Program-made: the position numbers and the translations under genes
Notes under the pieces: generated by a model
Databases searched by the model: none
Told to the model about the DNA's origin: nothing
The model's input: only the letters and a program-made list of their open reading frames with translations
DNA from: Clostridia bacterium
GTDB lineage: Bacteria; Bacillota; Clostridia; Oscillospirales; QAMX01
Reading direction: 5' to 3'
Assembly (NCBI GenBank): GCA_017441705.1
Contig: JAFRWU010000033.1
Location: 1-34,470 of the forward strand
Length of the DNA stretch: 34,470 bases
Shown here: positions 1 to 5,295 of the stretch, piece after piece
Numbering within the stretch: position 1 is the first letter of the stretch
How the letters are laid out: each line of letters opens with the position of its first letter

Positions 1-216
1 GCACAGATAAAAGGTGGTGGCGTGATCGCTGATCACCCGGGCGAAGCCGACCAGCTTTTTCCCGCCGTCGACGGCGACGCCGTAGCAGGAGGAATGGCGC
101 ATGGCCTCTTCGATCTGCTCCGGAGACCGCCGGTTTGCCCAGTAGGTCGTTTTCAGGAGCCTTGCGACGTCGCGGCTTTCGATGCCTTCAACTCCGTCTA
201 TGATAGAGTAATCCAT
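1..216 (-). CDS. GNAT family N-acetyltransferase (3' part outside window)
   Basis: The first 72 codons of an acetyltransferase run off the window edge. The visible residues include TYWANRRSPEQIEEAM and LVGFARVISDHATTFYL, which match the start of a small GNAT subfamily that opens with a YW motif and has a GFARVxxD beta-hairpin. Such enzymes move an acetyl group from acetyl-CoA to an amine; the substrate cannot be told. The start is ATG at 216-214, behind a strong GAGGAGGT-type ribosome binding site, with its own promoter at 279-307. The acetyl-CoA-binding R/QxxGxG/A motif lies beyond the edge, so the call rests on the N-terminal half. Confidence 0.75.
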   Translation of the reverse strand, partial: MDYSIIDGVEGIESRDVARLLKTTYWANRRSPEQIEEAMRHSSCYGVAVDGGKKLVGFARVISDHATTFYLC

Positions 217-278
217 GCCCGTACCTCCTCGGTGTTTCGCGCCTGCGGCATTACAGCGTGATACCGGCTGCTGAGACG

Positions 279-307
279 ATTATATCATCTGTGTTCGTCA
301 CAGACAA
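279..307 (-). promoter_or_regulatory. sigma-A promoter for the GNAT gene at 1-216
   Basis: On the minus strand a TTGTCT -35 box (302-307) and a TATAAT -10 box (279-284) are 17 bp apart. This puts transcription start near 272, giving a leader of about 55 nt before the ATG at 216. Confidence 0.7.
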
Positions 308-391
308 GAAAATAGTCTTGTTTTTTTGCTTTCTTTGCCTTGGATGCACCTGCCGCGAAAACAAGATTTCCTGTGATCGAACAGAAAGCAA

Positions 392-421
392 ACAAAAAGA
401 CCCATAATCACGGGGATTATG
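392..421 (-). terminator. hairpin with T-run, part of a repeat module
   Basis: CATAATC (403-409) pairs with GATTATG (415-421). Read on the minus strand the stem is followed by a T-rich tract (392-398). It lies just after the 31-bp tandem repeat at 437-491, separated by ACAGCAAA, the same order seen at 5752-5850. It could end transcription arriving from the XRE gene. The rest of 308-436 is AT-rich with no convincing gene. Confidence 0.4.
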
Positions 422-436
422 AGCCTTATTTGCTGT

Positions 437-491
437 GAAAGAACGCGTAAAAGTGCACCAAAGCATAGAAAGAACGCCTAAAAGTACACCA
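437..491 (-). repeat. two tandem copies of a ~31-bp repeat
   Basis: Two units starting at 437 and 468 share GAAAGAACGCSTAAAAGTRC on the plus strand. The minus-strand reading (GGTGYACTTTTASGCGTTCTT) recurs in two copies at 5752-5805 in the opposite orientation, and a more distant pair lies at 6904-6950. The function is unknown. Paired short repeats at element ends are typical of IS21-family transposons, but no transposase is present. Confidence 0.6.
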
Positions 492-529
492 GAATAATGC
501 GGAGAACTGAATTACTGTGTTACAGCAAC

Positions 530-572
530 AAAGAAAACCTCTCTTGCCCCGGTAGACAAAAGAGGTTTCTTT
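530..572. terminator. hairpin downstream of the XRE gene
   Basis: An imperfect palindrome has arms AAAGAAAACCTCT and AAGAGGTTTCTTT around a core containing GCCCCGGTAGACAA. A near-identical core occurs at 2667-2706. On the minus strand it lies about 80 nt after the XRE stop codon and is followed by TTTTCTTTGTT, so it can serve as that gene's terminator. It is preceded on the plus strand by ACAGCAAC, like other hairpins of this family. The 573-652 stretch holds nothing recognisable. Confidence 0.6.
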
Positions 573-652
573 CTTCGGCTGCTGCGCGCCGAAAAGATCC
601 GCCGGGATTTTTCCCGTGTGCAGCCGATGGCAAGTACGATAAACGCGCGATT

Positions 653-1465
653 TCAGATATCCGCGATTTTCCCGGATATCCTGTCGATTTCCTCCGGATT
701 ATAGGCGCATCTTGTGTATTCGGTCGGAAAGTCGTTTTCAAAAGCTTTCAGTACTCCTCTTGCGATTTCCAACTGGATCTTTGCTTTTTCCTTATCGCCC
801 TGTCTTTCATAATGATCCGCAAGGATATAAAGCATATCGACGAGGTGTTCGAGCGAAATGTGTTTTTCTTTCACTGCCGCTTCATACTTTTCTTCGCCTT
901 CAAGGAGGTCGGCTTTGACGGAAAGATTCGAGAAATAGAATTCCGGGATCTTTTCGATACACTCTCTGCACATGGAAGAATCGCCCAGCGATTTATAAGC
1001 TTCCGCCATGATCCTGTATGCGTCGATTCTGACTTCGTCGCGCCAGGTGGACTGAACAAGCTGTTTCCCGATCTCGATCACTTCTTCAGCCCTTTCCGGG
1101 ATCGGGATCGTGCCTATCAGGCAGTTCAAAAGGATATCGTTCCCCGGATAGTTTTTCAGGCCCTCCCGGAGTATCTCTTCGCATCGCTTCGGATTCTCGC
1201 ACGTGCCGCTTTTGCCCCAGCATTTGCTGTATTCATCGACGATCGCTTCGATCTTTTTCTCGGTTTCATACAGACTATAGTCGAATAACTCATCTGTCGA
1301 AACTCCAAAAAACGACGCGATCGCAGGGATCAGCAACACGTCGGGCATCGTCGCCCCGCTCTCCCACTTGCTGACGGCCTGAAACGTCACTCCGAGATGC
1401 TCCGCCAGCTTTTCCTGCGTGATGCCGCGCTCTTTGCGCAGTTTCCTTATTTTTTCTCCTAACAT
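653..1465 (-). CDS. XRE-family transcriptional regulator with helical-repeat C-terminal domain
   Basis: A 270-residue DNA-binding protein. Residues about 3-57 form a Cro/C1-type helix-turn-helix (ITQEKLAEHLGVTFQAVSKW is the recognition part). The rest is alpha-helical, with TPR-like helix pairs such as DAYRIMAEAYKSLGD and LYILADHYERQGDKEKAKIQ. This layout is common in Clostridia; the helical tail usually senses a peptide or partner protein, but the ligand here is unknown. The start is ATG 1465-1463 behind a GAGAGGA site with slightly long spacing. Longer in-frame extensions would run through the promoter at 1521-1548 and were refused. It is a single-gene unit in an AT-richer region between repeats. 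Confidence 0.85.
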   Translation of the reverse strand: MLGEKIRKLRKERGITQEKLAEHLGVTFQAVSKWESGATMPDVLLIPAIASFFGVSTDELFDYSLYETEKKIEAIVDEYSKCWGKSGTCENPKRCEEILREGLKNYPGNDILLNCLIGTIPIPERAEEVIEIGKQLVQSTWRDEVRIDAYRIMAEAYKSLGDSSMCRECIEKIPEFYFSNLSVKADLLEGEEKYEAAVKEKHISLEHLVDMLYILADHYERQGDKEKAKIQLEIARGVLKAFENDFPTEYTRCAYNPEEIDRISGKIADI

Positions 1466-1520
1466 AACTGTTGTTTTTTTCCTCTCTGAGTCATTTGATC
1501 CGACGTCCGATCTTGACTTT

Positions 1521-1548
1521 ATTATACTTGTGAGAAATGAAAAAACAA
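1521..1548 (-). promoter_or_regulatory. promoter of the XRE regulator gene
   Basis: Minus-strand TTGTTT (1543-1548) and a perfect TATAAT (1521-1526) are 16 bp apart. This gives a leader of about 50 nt and excludes upstream in-frame starts. Confidence 0.6.
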
Positions 1549-1568
1549 TAACGCGTCCATTGAAGAAA

Positions 1569-1606
1569 GCTAAAACGCAGGTTGAATATTCAAACTGCGT
1601 TTTAGC
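1569..1606. terminator. perfect AT-rich hairpin between GNAT fusion and XRE genes
   Basis: GCTAAAACGCAG (1569-1580) pairs with CTGCGTTTTAGC (1595-1606); the inner GTTGAATATTCAAAC extends the symmetry. It lies upstream of the XRE promoter and about 145 nt past the stop of the GNAT fusion, whose transcript it probably ends. Confidence 0.55.
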
Positions 1607-1670
1607 AGGAACAGAACGCGCCTTATAAAATACCAAGTGAAATTATATGTTCCCGTCGCCTCACTCACAT

Positions 1671-1728
1671 CAGGGCGAAGTTTGCCCTCACGTACCTAAG
1701 GCGCACGTCATCACCGCAGGCAACGTCA
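1671..1728. repeat. decayed palindrome array
   Basis: Short imperfect palindromes (AGGGCGAAGTTTGCCCT, GTACCTAAGGCGCAC, CCGCAGGC) are spaced by ACGTCA-like blocks. The cores resemble those of the array at 5852-6052 (GTACCTTCGGCGC, TGCCTGCGGCA), so this looks like an eroded copy of the same kind of array. The flanks in 1607-1750 hold no gene. Confidence 0.4.
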
Positions 1729-1750
1729 AATCTGACAATCGTGTTCTCGG

Positions 1751-2602
1751 TCAAAGATACTTATGCAGCACATACCACTTTGGCTGATCTTCAAAAACGG
1801 CGCTGACTTCGTAGCCGTGCTTTTTGAAAAAAGCTGCCTGCAAGTCCATCCCGCTTGCATTGGAAAGATAAGCGCCTTTCTCCTTTGCCTCGTGTTCTAT
1901 CTCTCCGAGAAGATATGAGCCGATGTTGCTGCCGCAATACGCATCGTCTACCCAGAAAACATCAATGTGCAGAGTGTCCCAACCGCTGACGCCGGCGATG
2001 CATCCGGCGATCATTGTGCCGTTATCATCCACGATCTTTCTATCAACGTCCAGGTACGCATGACTGCGCGGTGCGAAAGAACGATTATATGCCTCCAGCC
2101 TGTCGGCTATGATCTCTCCGTCCTCCTCGCTCCCGGTTTTGATCTCAAAGCAGTCCTGAACCAGGGGAACTGTCGACGAACAGCAATCCAGCTTTTTTAT
2201 CAAGGTGTAGCTTTCATGTCCTTTAGGCCAATCTCGCACAGTGCCTATAAGGCGATATCCGTGCCGCTCAAATAACCTCTTTGCGGTCTGGAAGTCAAAT
2301 ATGTACGTATTCACGATGCTCCTGCATCCTTTTCCCCGCGCTTCCTGCTCCGCCCGGCGAATCAGAGCAGAGCCTATGCCAAGGCTGCGGTAACGCGCAT
2401 CGACCCACAGCCGGTCAATCTCGGCTGTTTTCATTTCGTCAATATCAAGAACGCACCCTCCGATGATCGCCCCCTGCGCATCGACAACCTTGAAAACGAG
2501 CAGTTCCTGCTTGGCATTTTCTTCTGCCGGAACAGTTTCAAAGCCCTTTTCCAAAATATACTCTGCGTCACAGTCCTCGCAGGGTTTGATTATATACGCC
2601 AT
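1751..2602 (-). CDS. tandem two-domain GNAT N-acetyltransferase
   Basis: A 283-residue protein made of two GNAT folds in a row. The first (about 1-143) has the acetyl-CoA loop RSLGIGSALIRRAE and the C-terminal LFERHGYRLIG. The second (about 150-283) has CGSNIGSYLLGEIEHEA and FFKKHGYEVS. In the second the R/Q-x-x-G-x-G/A loop reads CGSNIGSY, so its leading Arg/Gln is replaced and the second site may be weakened. The substrate is unknown. The start is ATG 2602-2600 after GGAGGG; an in-frame ATG upstream would overlap the promoter at 2636-2664. Single-gene unit. Confidence 0.85.
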   Translation of the reverse strand: MAYIIKPCEDCDAEYILEKGFETVPAEENAKQELLVFKVVDAQGAIIGGCVLDIDEMKTAEIDRLWVDARYRSLGIGSALIRRAEQEARGKGCRSIVNTYIFDFQTAKRLFERHGYRLIGTVRDWPKGHESYTLIKKLDCCSSTVPLVQDCFEIKTGSEEDGEIIADRLEAYNRSFAPRSHAYLDVDRKIVDDNGTMIAGCIAGVSGWDTLHIDVFWVDDAYCGSNIGSYLLGEIEHEAKEKGAYLSNASGMDLQAAFFKKHGYEVSAVFEDQPKWYVLHKYL

Positions 2603-2635
2603 CGTTCCCTCCACAGATACGGATTTCACAAGGCG

Positions 2636-2664
2636 ATTATACCACAACCAAGCGAGTCAGACAA
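2636..2664 (-). promoter_or_regulatory. promoter of the tandem GNAT gene
   Basis: Minus-strand TTGTCT (2659-2664) and TATAAT (2636-2641) with a 17-bp spacer. The -35 box directly abuts the hairpin at 2667-2706. Confidence 0.7.
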
Positions 2665-2666
2665 CG

Positions 2667-2706
2667 AAAAACCTCTTTTGCCCCGGTAGACAAAAGAGGT
2701 TTCTTT
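2667..2706. terminator. strong symmetric hairpin
   Basis: AAACCTCTTTTG (2669-2680) pairs perfectly with CAAAAGAGGTTT (2691-2702) around CCCCGGTAGA; flanking A- and T-runs make it terminator-like on both strands. It shares its core with the hairpin at 530-572. It heads the palindrome array to its right. Confidence 0.6.
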
Positions 2707-2709
2707 GAT

Positions 2710-2976
2710 GGTGCATTTGTGAGATCGCGGCTTTGCCGCGGCGAAATCCTCGGGCAATGAGTAGCCGTTCCGAGTTATGATTTGATCGTTTCCTTTCGGT
2801 GAAGTTTGCCCTGATGGGCAAGTGAAGTCATTCGCTTCGCTCGCTGGTGAAGTTTTGCGGCGTTGCCGCAAAGTGAAGTTAAGTGTTCCGCCTATCGTGC
2901 GAAGCACACTTCACGCGCGTCAGCGCGCTTCACGTCCGAAGGACACTTCACGTTCCGCACAAGCGGAACACTTAGT
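2710..2976. repeat. palindrome array with GTGAAG/CTTCAC spacers
   Basis: No gene is present. Short palindromic cores (TTGCCCTGATGGGCAA, TTTGCGGCGTTGCCGCAAA, GCGCGTCAGCGCGC, GTCCGAAGGAC, GTTCCGCACAAGCGGAAC) are separated by a hexamer. GTGAAG occurs at 2799, 2822, 2847 and 2873; its reverse complement CTTCAC occurs at 2909, 2928 and 2946, with a degenerate copy at 2971. The period is 18-26 bp. The orientation flips near 2890, so the array as a whole is an inverted repeat of small hairpins. The first part (2710-2798) is less regular, with CGCGGCTTTGCCGCG. It is framed by hairpins at 2667-2706 and 2978-3020. Confidence 0.8.
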
Positions 2977-2977
2977 T

Positions 2978-3020
2978 GAAAGAAACCTGATTTGTCTACC
3001 GGACAAATCAGGTTTCTTTC
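2978..3020 (-). terminator. terminator of tRNA-Leu, 19-bp perfect hairpin
   Basis: Arms 2978-2996 and 3002-3020 are exactly complementary with loop TACCG. Reading along tRNA-Leu, the stem begins one base after the encoded CCA. The GATTTGTCTACC apex is shared with the hairpin after tRNA-Ser (4647-4687) and nearly so with 5812-5850. It probably ends the tRNA transcript, and it also bounds the palindrome array. Confidence 0.75.
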
Positions 3021-3021
3021 A

Positions 3022-3108
3022 TGGTGCGGGGGATGGGACTTGAACCCACAAGAGCTTGCGCTCACTAGAACCTGAATCTAGCGCGTCTGCCAATTCCGCC
3101 ACCTCCGC
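3022..3108 (-). tRNA. tRNA-Leu (anticodon CAG)
   Basis: The minus strand folds as a class II tRNA: acceptor GCGGAGG, D-arm GGCGGAATTGGCAGAC, anticodon arm CTAGATTCAGGTTCTAG with CAG at 34-36, long variable arm GAGCGCAAGCTC, and T-arm GTGGGTTCAAGTCCCAT. Discriminator A73 is followed by an encoded CCA (3024-3022). The acceptor stem pairs with CCCCCGC except for an A5-C68 mismatch. It has its own promoter at 3171-3200 and a terminator at 2978-3020. Confidence 0.93.
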
Positions 3109-3170
3109 GAACCGGGACCTGTCTGGAAAGACAGGGTCGGAAGATACGGAACCTCTTCCGAACAAAAGGG

Positions 3171-3200
3171 ATTATACCATAAGGAGCGGGGCTTTGTCAA
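3171..3200 (-). promoter_or_regulatory. promoter of tRNA-Leu
   Basis: Minus-strand TTGACA (3195-3200) and TATAAT (3171-3176), both perfect, are 18 bp apart. The start TTGACAAAGCCCCG is shared with the tRNA-Ser promoter. The 5' leader of about 55 nt contains a small hairpin CCTGTC/GACAGG (about 3117-3134), to be removed during tRNA maturation. Confidence 0.75.
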
Positions 3201-3226
3201 CCCTTCGCCCGAAAAAAAGACGAACG

Positions 3227-3253
3227 GAAAATCAGGCGCCTTTCCCGGCGCCT
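3227..3253 (-). terminator. terminator of the beta-lactamase-like gene
   Basis: AGGCGCC (3234-3240) pairs with GGCGCCT (3247-3253) across a 6-nt loop and is followed on the minus strand by GATTTTCC. It lies just past the stop codon at 3264. Confidence 0.7.
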
Positions 3254-3263
3254 TTGCCTTGCG

Positions 3264-4430
3264 TCAGAGGCAGGCGTAAAGCACGTTCCGGAGGCGGGGC
3301 TGATAGAATTCCTCATGGGGATTCAAGAGGTGCTCGGCGTAGAACAGGGCGAGATTCGCCTCGGGATCCGAAAGGATCGTCGCGCCGGCCGCGCCGCCCC
3401 ATCCGAATTCGCCGCGCATGCCGGTAAAGCCCGATTCCGCCCGGGACAGGGTGGTGCGTACCCCGAGCCCGTAACCGTAACCGCGGAGCTGCGGCCAGTT
3501 GTAATCGGCAAGCTGGGAAGAGGTGAGCTGATTCTCCCGCAGAAGCTCGACAGCACAGGGGGAGAGGATCCGCTCGCCGGTCAGACCGACGCCGCGGTTC
3601 GCAAGAGCGAAGGCAAAACGCGCGTAATCGTCGGCGGAGACCGCGATGCCCGCGCCGCCGGAATCATAGTTCTCGCCGAGGCAGTATCCGTTCCTTTTTC
3701 CGACGTTTGCGATCCTGATCCGGGGCGGGCGTCCGTTTGTCCAGGCTTCCGGATCGTTCGGCCCCGGGCCGTCGTCCCGGTATTGCCCGGCCATTCCCGC
3801 CAGCTCCTCCGCGGAGGGGTGATAGGACGCGGTTTTCATATCCAGCGGCTCCCAGATATGCCGCCTGACGTAATCGGCGAACCGTTCGCCGGAGACGACC
3901 TCCACCAGGGCCGCCAGCACGTCGTGGCAAAGGCTGTACTGCCAATGATCGCCCGGATCGAAGGCAAGCGGATCCTCGGCAAGGCATTCGATCACTTTCA
4001 GGGTGTCCATTTTCCCCGCGGTCAGGCGCCGCGCCTTTTCAAAGGCCAGCGTCCCGAAATCGTAGGTGAGTCCCCCGGTCATGGTAAAAAGATGCCGGAC
4101 GGTCAGGGGACGGACGGGCTTGCGGAGGGCGCCCCCGGGCGATTTGACCCGCGCGTCCTTCCAGGAGGGGATGTAGGCGGAAACCGGGTCGTCCAGAAGA
4201 AAAAGACCCCGTTCGTAAAGCTGCAGGGCGGCCGTTACGGTGGTTACCTTGGAACAGGAATAGATGTAGAAGAGCTCGTCGCCCCGCATGGGGACGCGGT
4301 TTTCGGGATCGGCATATCCTTCGGCGTGAAAAAAGACGCGTTTTCCGTCCCGGTAGACGGCGGCGACGTTCCCCGGAACGCCCCATTCGACCATGCGGCG
4401 CATCCAGTCCTTCATCGGCTGAAAATCCAT
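3264..4430 (-). CDS. serine hydrolase, class C beta-lactamase/PBP4*-like fold
   Basis: A 388-residue protein of the beta-lactamase-related serine hydrolase family, which includes esterases, D-aminopeptidases and true class C beta-lactamases. The nucleophile motif SxxK is SCSK (Ser58-Lys61 in YIYSCSKVTTVT). The second motif is YSL rather than YxN (HWQYSLCHD). The third region is GEFGWGGAAGATILSD, the WGGAAG signature of the esterase-like branch. No signal peptide is visible, so it is probably cytoplasmic and more likely an esterase or peptidase than an antibiotic-degrading enzyme. The start is ATG 4430-4428 after AAGGAG with 8-nt spacing; upstream in-frame codons overlap the promoter at 4473-4502. 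Single-gene unit, divergent from tRNA-Ser. Confidence 0.85.
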   Translation of the reverse strand: MDFQPMKDWMRRMVEWGVPGNVAAVYRDGKRVFFHAEGYADPENRVPMRGDELFYIYSCSKVTTVTAALQLYERGLFLLDDPVSAYIPSWKDARVKSPGGALRKPVRPLTVRHLFTMTGGLTYDFGTLAFEKARRLTAGKMDTLKVIECLAEDPLAFDPGDHWQYSLCHDVLAALVEVVSGERFADYVRRHIWEPLDMKTASYHPSAEELAGMAGQYRDDGPGPNDPEAWTNGRPPRIRIANVGKRNGYCLGENYDSGGAGIAVSADDYARFAFALANRGVGLTGERILSPCAVELLRENQLTSSQLADYNWPQLRGYGYGLGVRTTLSRAESGFTGMRGEFGWGGAAGATILSDPEANLALFYAEHLLNPHEEFYQPRLRNVLYACL

Positions 4431-4472
4431 GGAAGCTTCTCCTTCCCGCCGGGCGTCGTTCCCGGCAGCTTC

Positions 4473-4502
4473 AGTATAGCCCCCGGAACGCGGCTTTGTC
4501 AA
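4473..4502 (-). promoter_or_regulatory. promoter of the beta-lactamase-like gene
   Basis: Minus-strand TTGACA (4497-4502) and TATACT (4473-4478), 18 bp apart. Its -35 box is one arm of the palindrome at 4492-4521. Confidence 0.65.
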
Positions 4503-4521
4503 GCGAAGGTTTGACAAAGCC
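4492..4521. repeat. palindrome joining two divergent -35 boxes
   Basis: GGCTTTGTCAA (4492-4502) and TTGACAAAGCC (4511-4521) are perfect inverted repeats 8 bp apart. Each arm holds the TTGACA -35 element of one divergent promoter. It could be an operator, or simply result from two similar promoters meeting head to head. Confidence 0.7.
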
Positions 4522-4539
4522 CCGGAAGTATGGTATGAT
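4511..4539 (+). promoter_or_regulatory. promoter of tRNA-Ser
   Basis: TTGACA (4511-4516) and TATGAT (4534-4539) with a 17-bp spacer end about 18 nt before the tRNA. It shares TTGACAAAGCCCCG and TATGG before the -10 box with the tRNA-Leu promoter. Confidence 0.75.
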
Positions 4540-4557
4540 GCAGGGGCTGATCGATCG

Positions 4558-4646
4558 GGAGAGGTACCGAAGCGGTCATAACGGGGCGGTCTTGAAAACC
4601 GTTAGAGCGCAAGCTCACATGGGTTCGAACCCCATCCTCTCCGCCA
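4558..4646 (+). tRNA. tRNA-Ser (anticodon TGA)
   Basis: A class II tRNA with acceptor GGAGAGG paired to CCTCTCC, anticodon arm GCGGTCTTGAAAACCGT (TGA at positions 34-36), variable arm GAGCGCAAGCTC and T-arm ATGGGTTCGAACCCCAT. Discriminator G73 (4643) is followed by an encoded CCA (4644-4646). It decodes UCA and related Ser codons. The terminator hairpin starts at the next base. Confidence 0.95.
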
Positions 4647-4687
4647 TGAAAGAAGGCTGATTTGTCTACCAAATCAGCCTTCTTTCA
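4647..4687 (+). terminator. terminator of tRNA-Ser, 18-bp perfect hairpin
   Basis: TGAAAGAAGGCTGATTTG (4647-4664) pairs exactly with 4670-4687 around loop TCTAC. The stem starts immediately after the CCA end. The apex GATTTGTCTACC is the same as after tRNA-Leu. It also marks the left end of the TGATAT palindrome array. Confidence 0.75.
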
Positions 4688-4857
4688 ATGATATCCGTTC
4701 CTGCCGGAACGGGTGATATACCTTCGGCATGATATCCACGGCGGGGGTGATATACGCCTTCGGCGTATGATGGAACGGATATCCTATCATACAGACGCGA
4801 AACGACTGTATATCATGCTTGCGAAGCAAGTATATCATATCGCGAAGCGATATATCA
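4688..4857. repeat. palindrome array with TGATAT/ATATCA spacers, abutting the four-helix-bundle gene
   Basis: Small palindromes (CCGTTCCTGCCGGAACGG, ATACGCCTTCGGCGTAT, CTTGCGAAGCAAG, TCGCGAAGCGA) are separated by TGATAT in the left half and by its reverse complement ATATCA in the right half. The left part also contains ACCTTCGGCA and ACGGCGGG cores. The last ATATCA ends at the first base of the TTGACA box at 4858, so array and promoter are joined without a spacer. Parts of the array are open in frame with the downstream gene, but they have no ribosome binding site and lie upstream of the promoter. Confidence 0.8.
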
Positions 4858-4886
4858 TTGACACGACCTGCTTATCACCGTATAAT
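4858..4886 (+). promoter_or_regulatory. perfect consensus promoter of the four-helix-bundle gene
   Basis: TTGACA (4858-4863), a 17-bp spacer and TATAAT (4881-4886) match the sigma-A consensus exactly. Transcription should begin near 4893, leaving a leader of only about 13 nt that is almost all ribosome binding site (GAGGTGA, 4894-4900). Confidence 0.85.
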
Positions 4887-4905
4887 TGACTTCGAGGTGA
4901 TTGCT

Positions 4906-5268
4906 GTGTCCGAGAATAAACTTGTTGATCTGTCTTTTGAATTTGCCAAGGAAATTGTAAATCTTGTTGACAGTGTTGAAACGCCGAAAAGCACATATAT
5001 GACCGACCAGCTTGCGAGAGCGGGAACATCAATCGGTGCAAACATTCATGAAGCACAGTACGCCCACAGCAAAGCTGATTTTATCGCCAAGCTTGAAATC
5101 GCGCTGAAAGAATCGAATGAGACCAGCTATTGGCTGAAGCTCCTTAAGGAAACCGGCAGGATCACAGAAGAGGAACATCAAAGCACGGAGAAACTTTGCG
5201 GGAATATTCGCAGATTGTTGATTGCATCCTGTTCAACAGCAAAAGCAAATTCGAACAGCAACAGATAA
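4906..5268 (+). CDS. four-helix-bundle protein (S23 / Avd-like)
   Basis: A 120-residue all-helical protein. The block MTDQLARAGTSIGANIHEA followed by KADFIAKLEIALKESNET and YWLKLLKETGRI is the hallmark of the S23-type four-helix-bundle family. Members are encoded in the intervening sequences of 23S rRNA genes and include the accessory variability determinant (Avd) that partners reverse transcriptases in diversity-generating retroelements; others stand alone with unknown roles. No reverse transcriptase or rRNA is present here. The start is GTG 4906-4908, five bases after GAGGTGA. The in-frame ATG at 4819 lies inside the palindrome array upstream of the promoter and is rejected. The gene is AT-richer than the core genome and probably shares a transcript with the GNAT gene 27 nt downstream. 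Confidence 0.88.
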   Translation: MSENKLVDLSFEFAKEIVNLVDSVETPKSTYMTDQLARAGTSIGANIHEAQYAHSKADFIAKLEIALKESNETSYWLKLLKETGRITEEEHQSTEKLCGNIRRLLIASCSTAKANSNSNR

Positions 5269-5295
5269 GAAGAATCAGAATTCGGCGAGGTAACT

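Noticed and set aside
251..466. Short minus-strand frame over the 31-bp repeats
   Set aside because: It is composed of repeat and hairpin sequence, has no ribosome binding site and overlaps the promoter of the GNAT gene.
2710..2976. Integron attC sites or cassette array
   Set aside because: No integrase, no conserved R-box pairs and no cassette genes between the palindromes.
3264..4430. True class C beta-lactamase (antibiotic resistance gene)
   Set aside because: No signal peptide, YSL in place of YxN and a WGGAAG third motif place it with esterase/peptidase-like relatives.
4819..4905. N-terminal extension of the four-helix-bundle protein from the ATG at 4819
   Set aside because: The extension is translated palindrome array, lies partly upstream of the perfect promoter and has no ribosome binding site; GTG 4906 has an ideal one.
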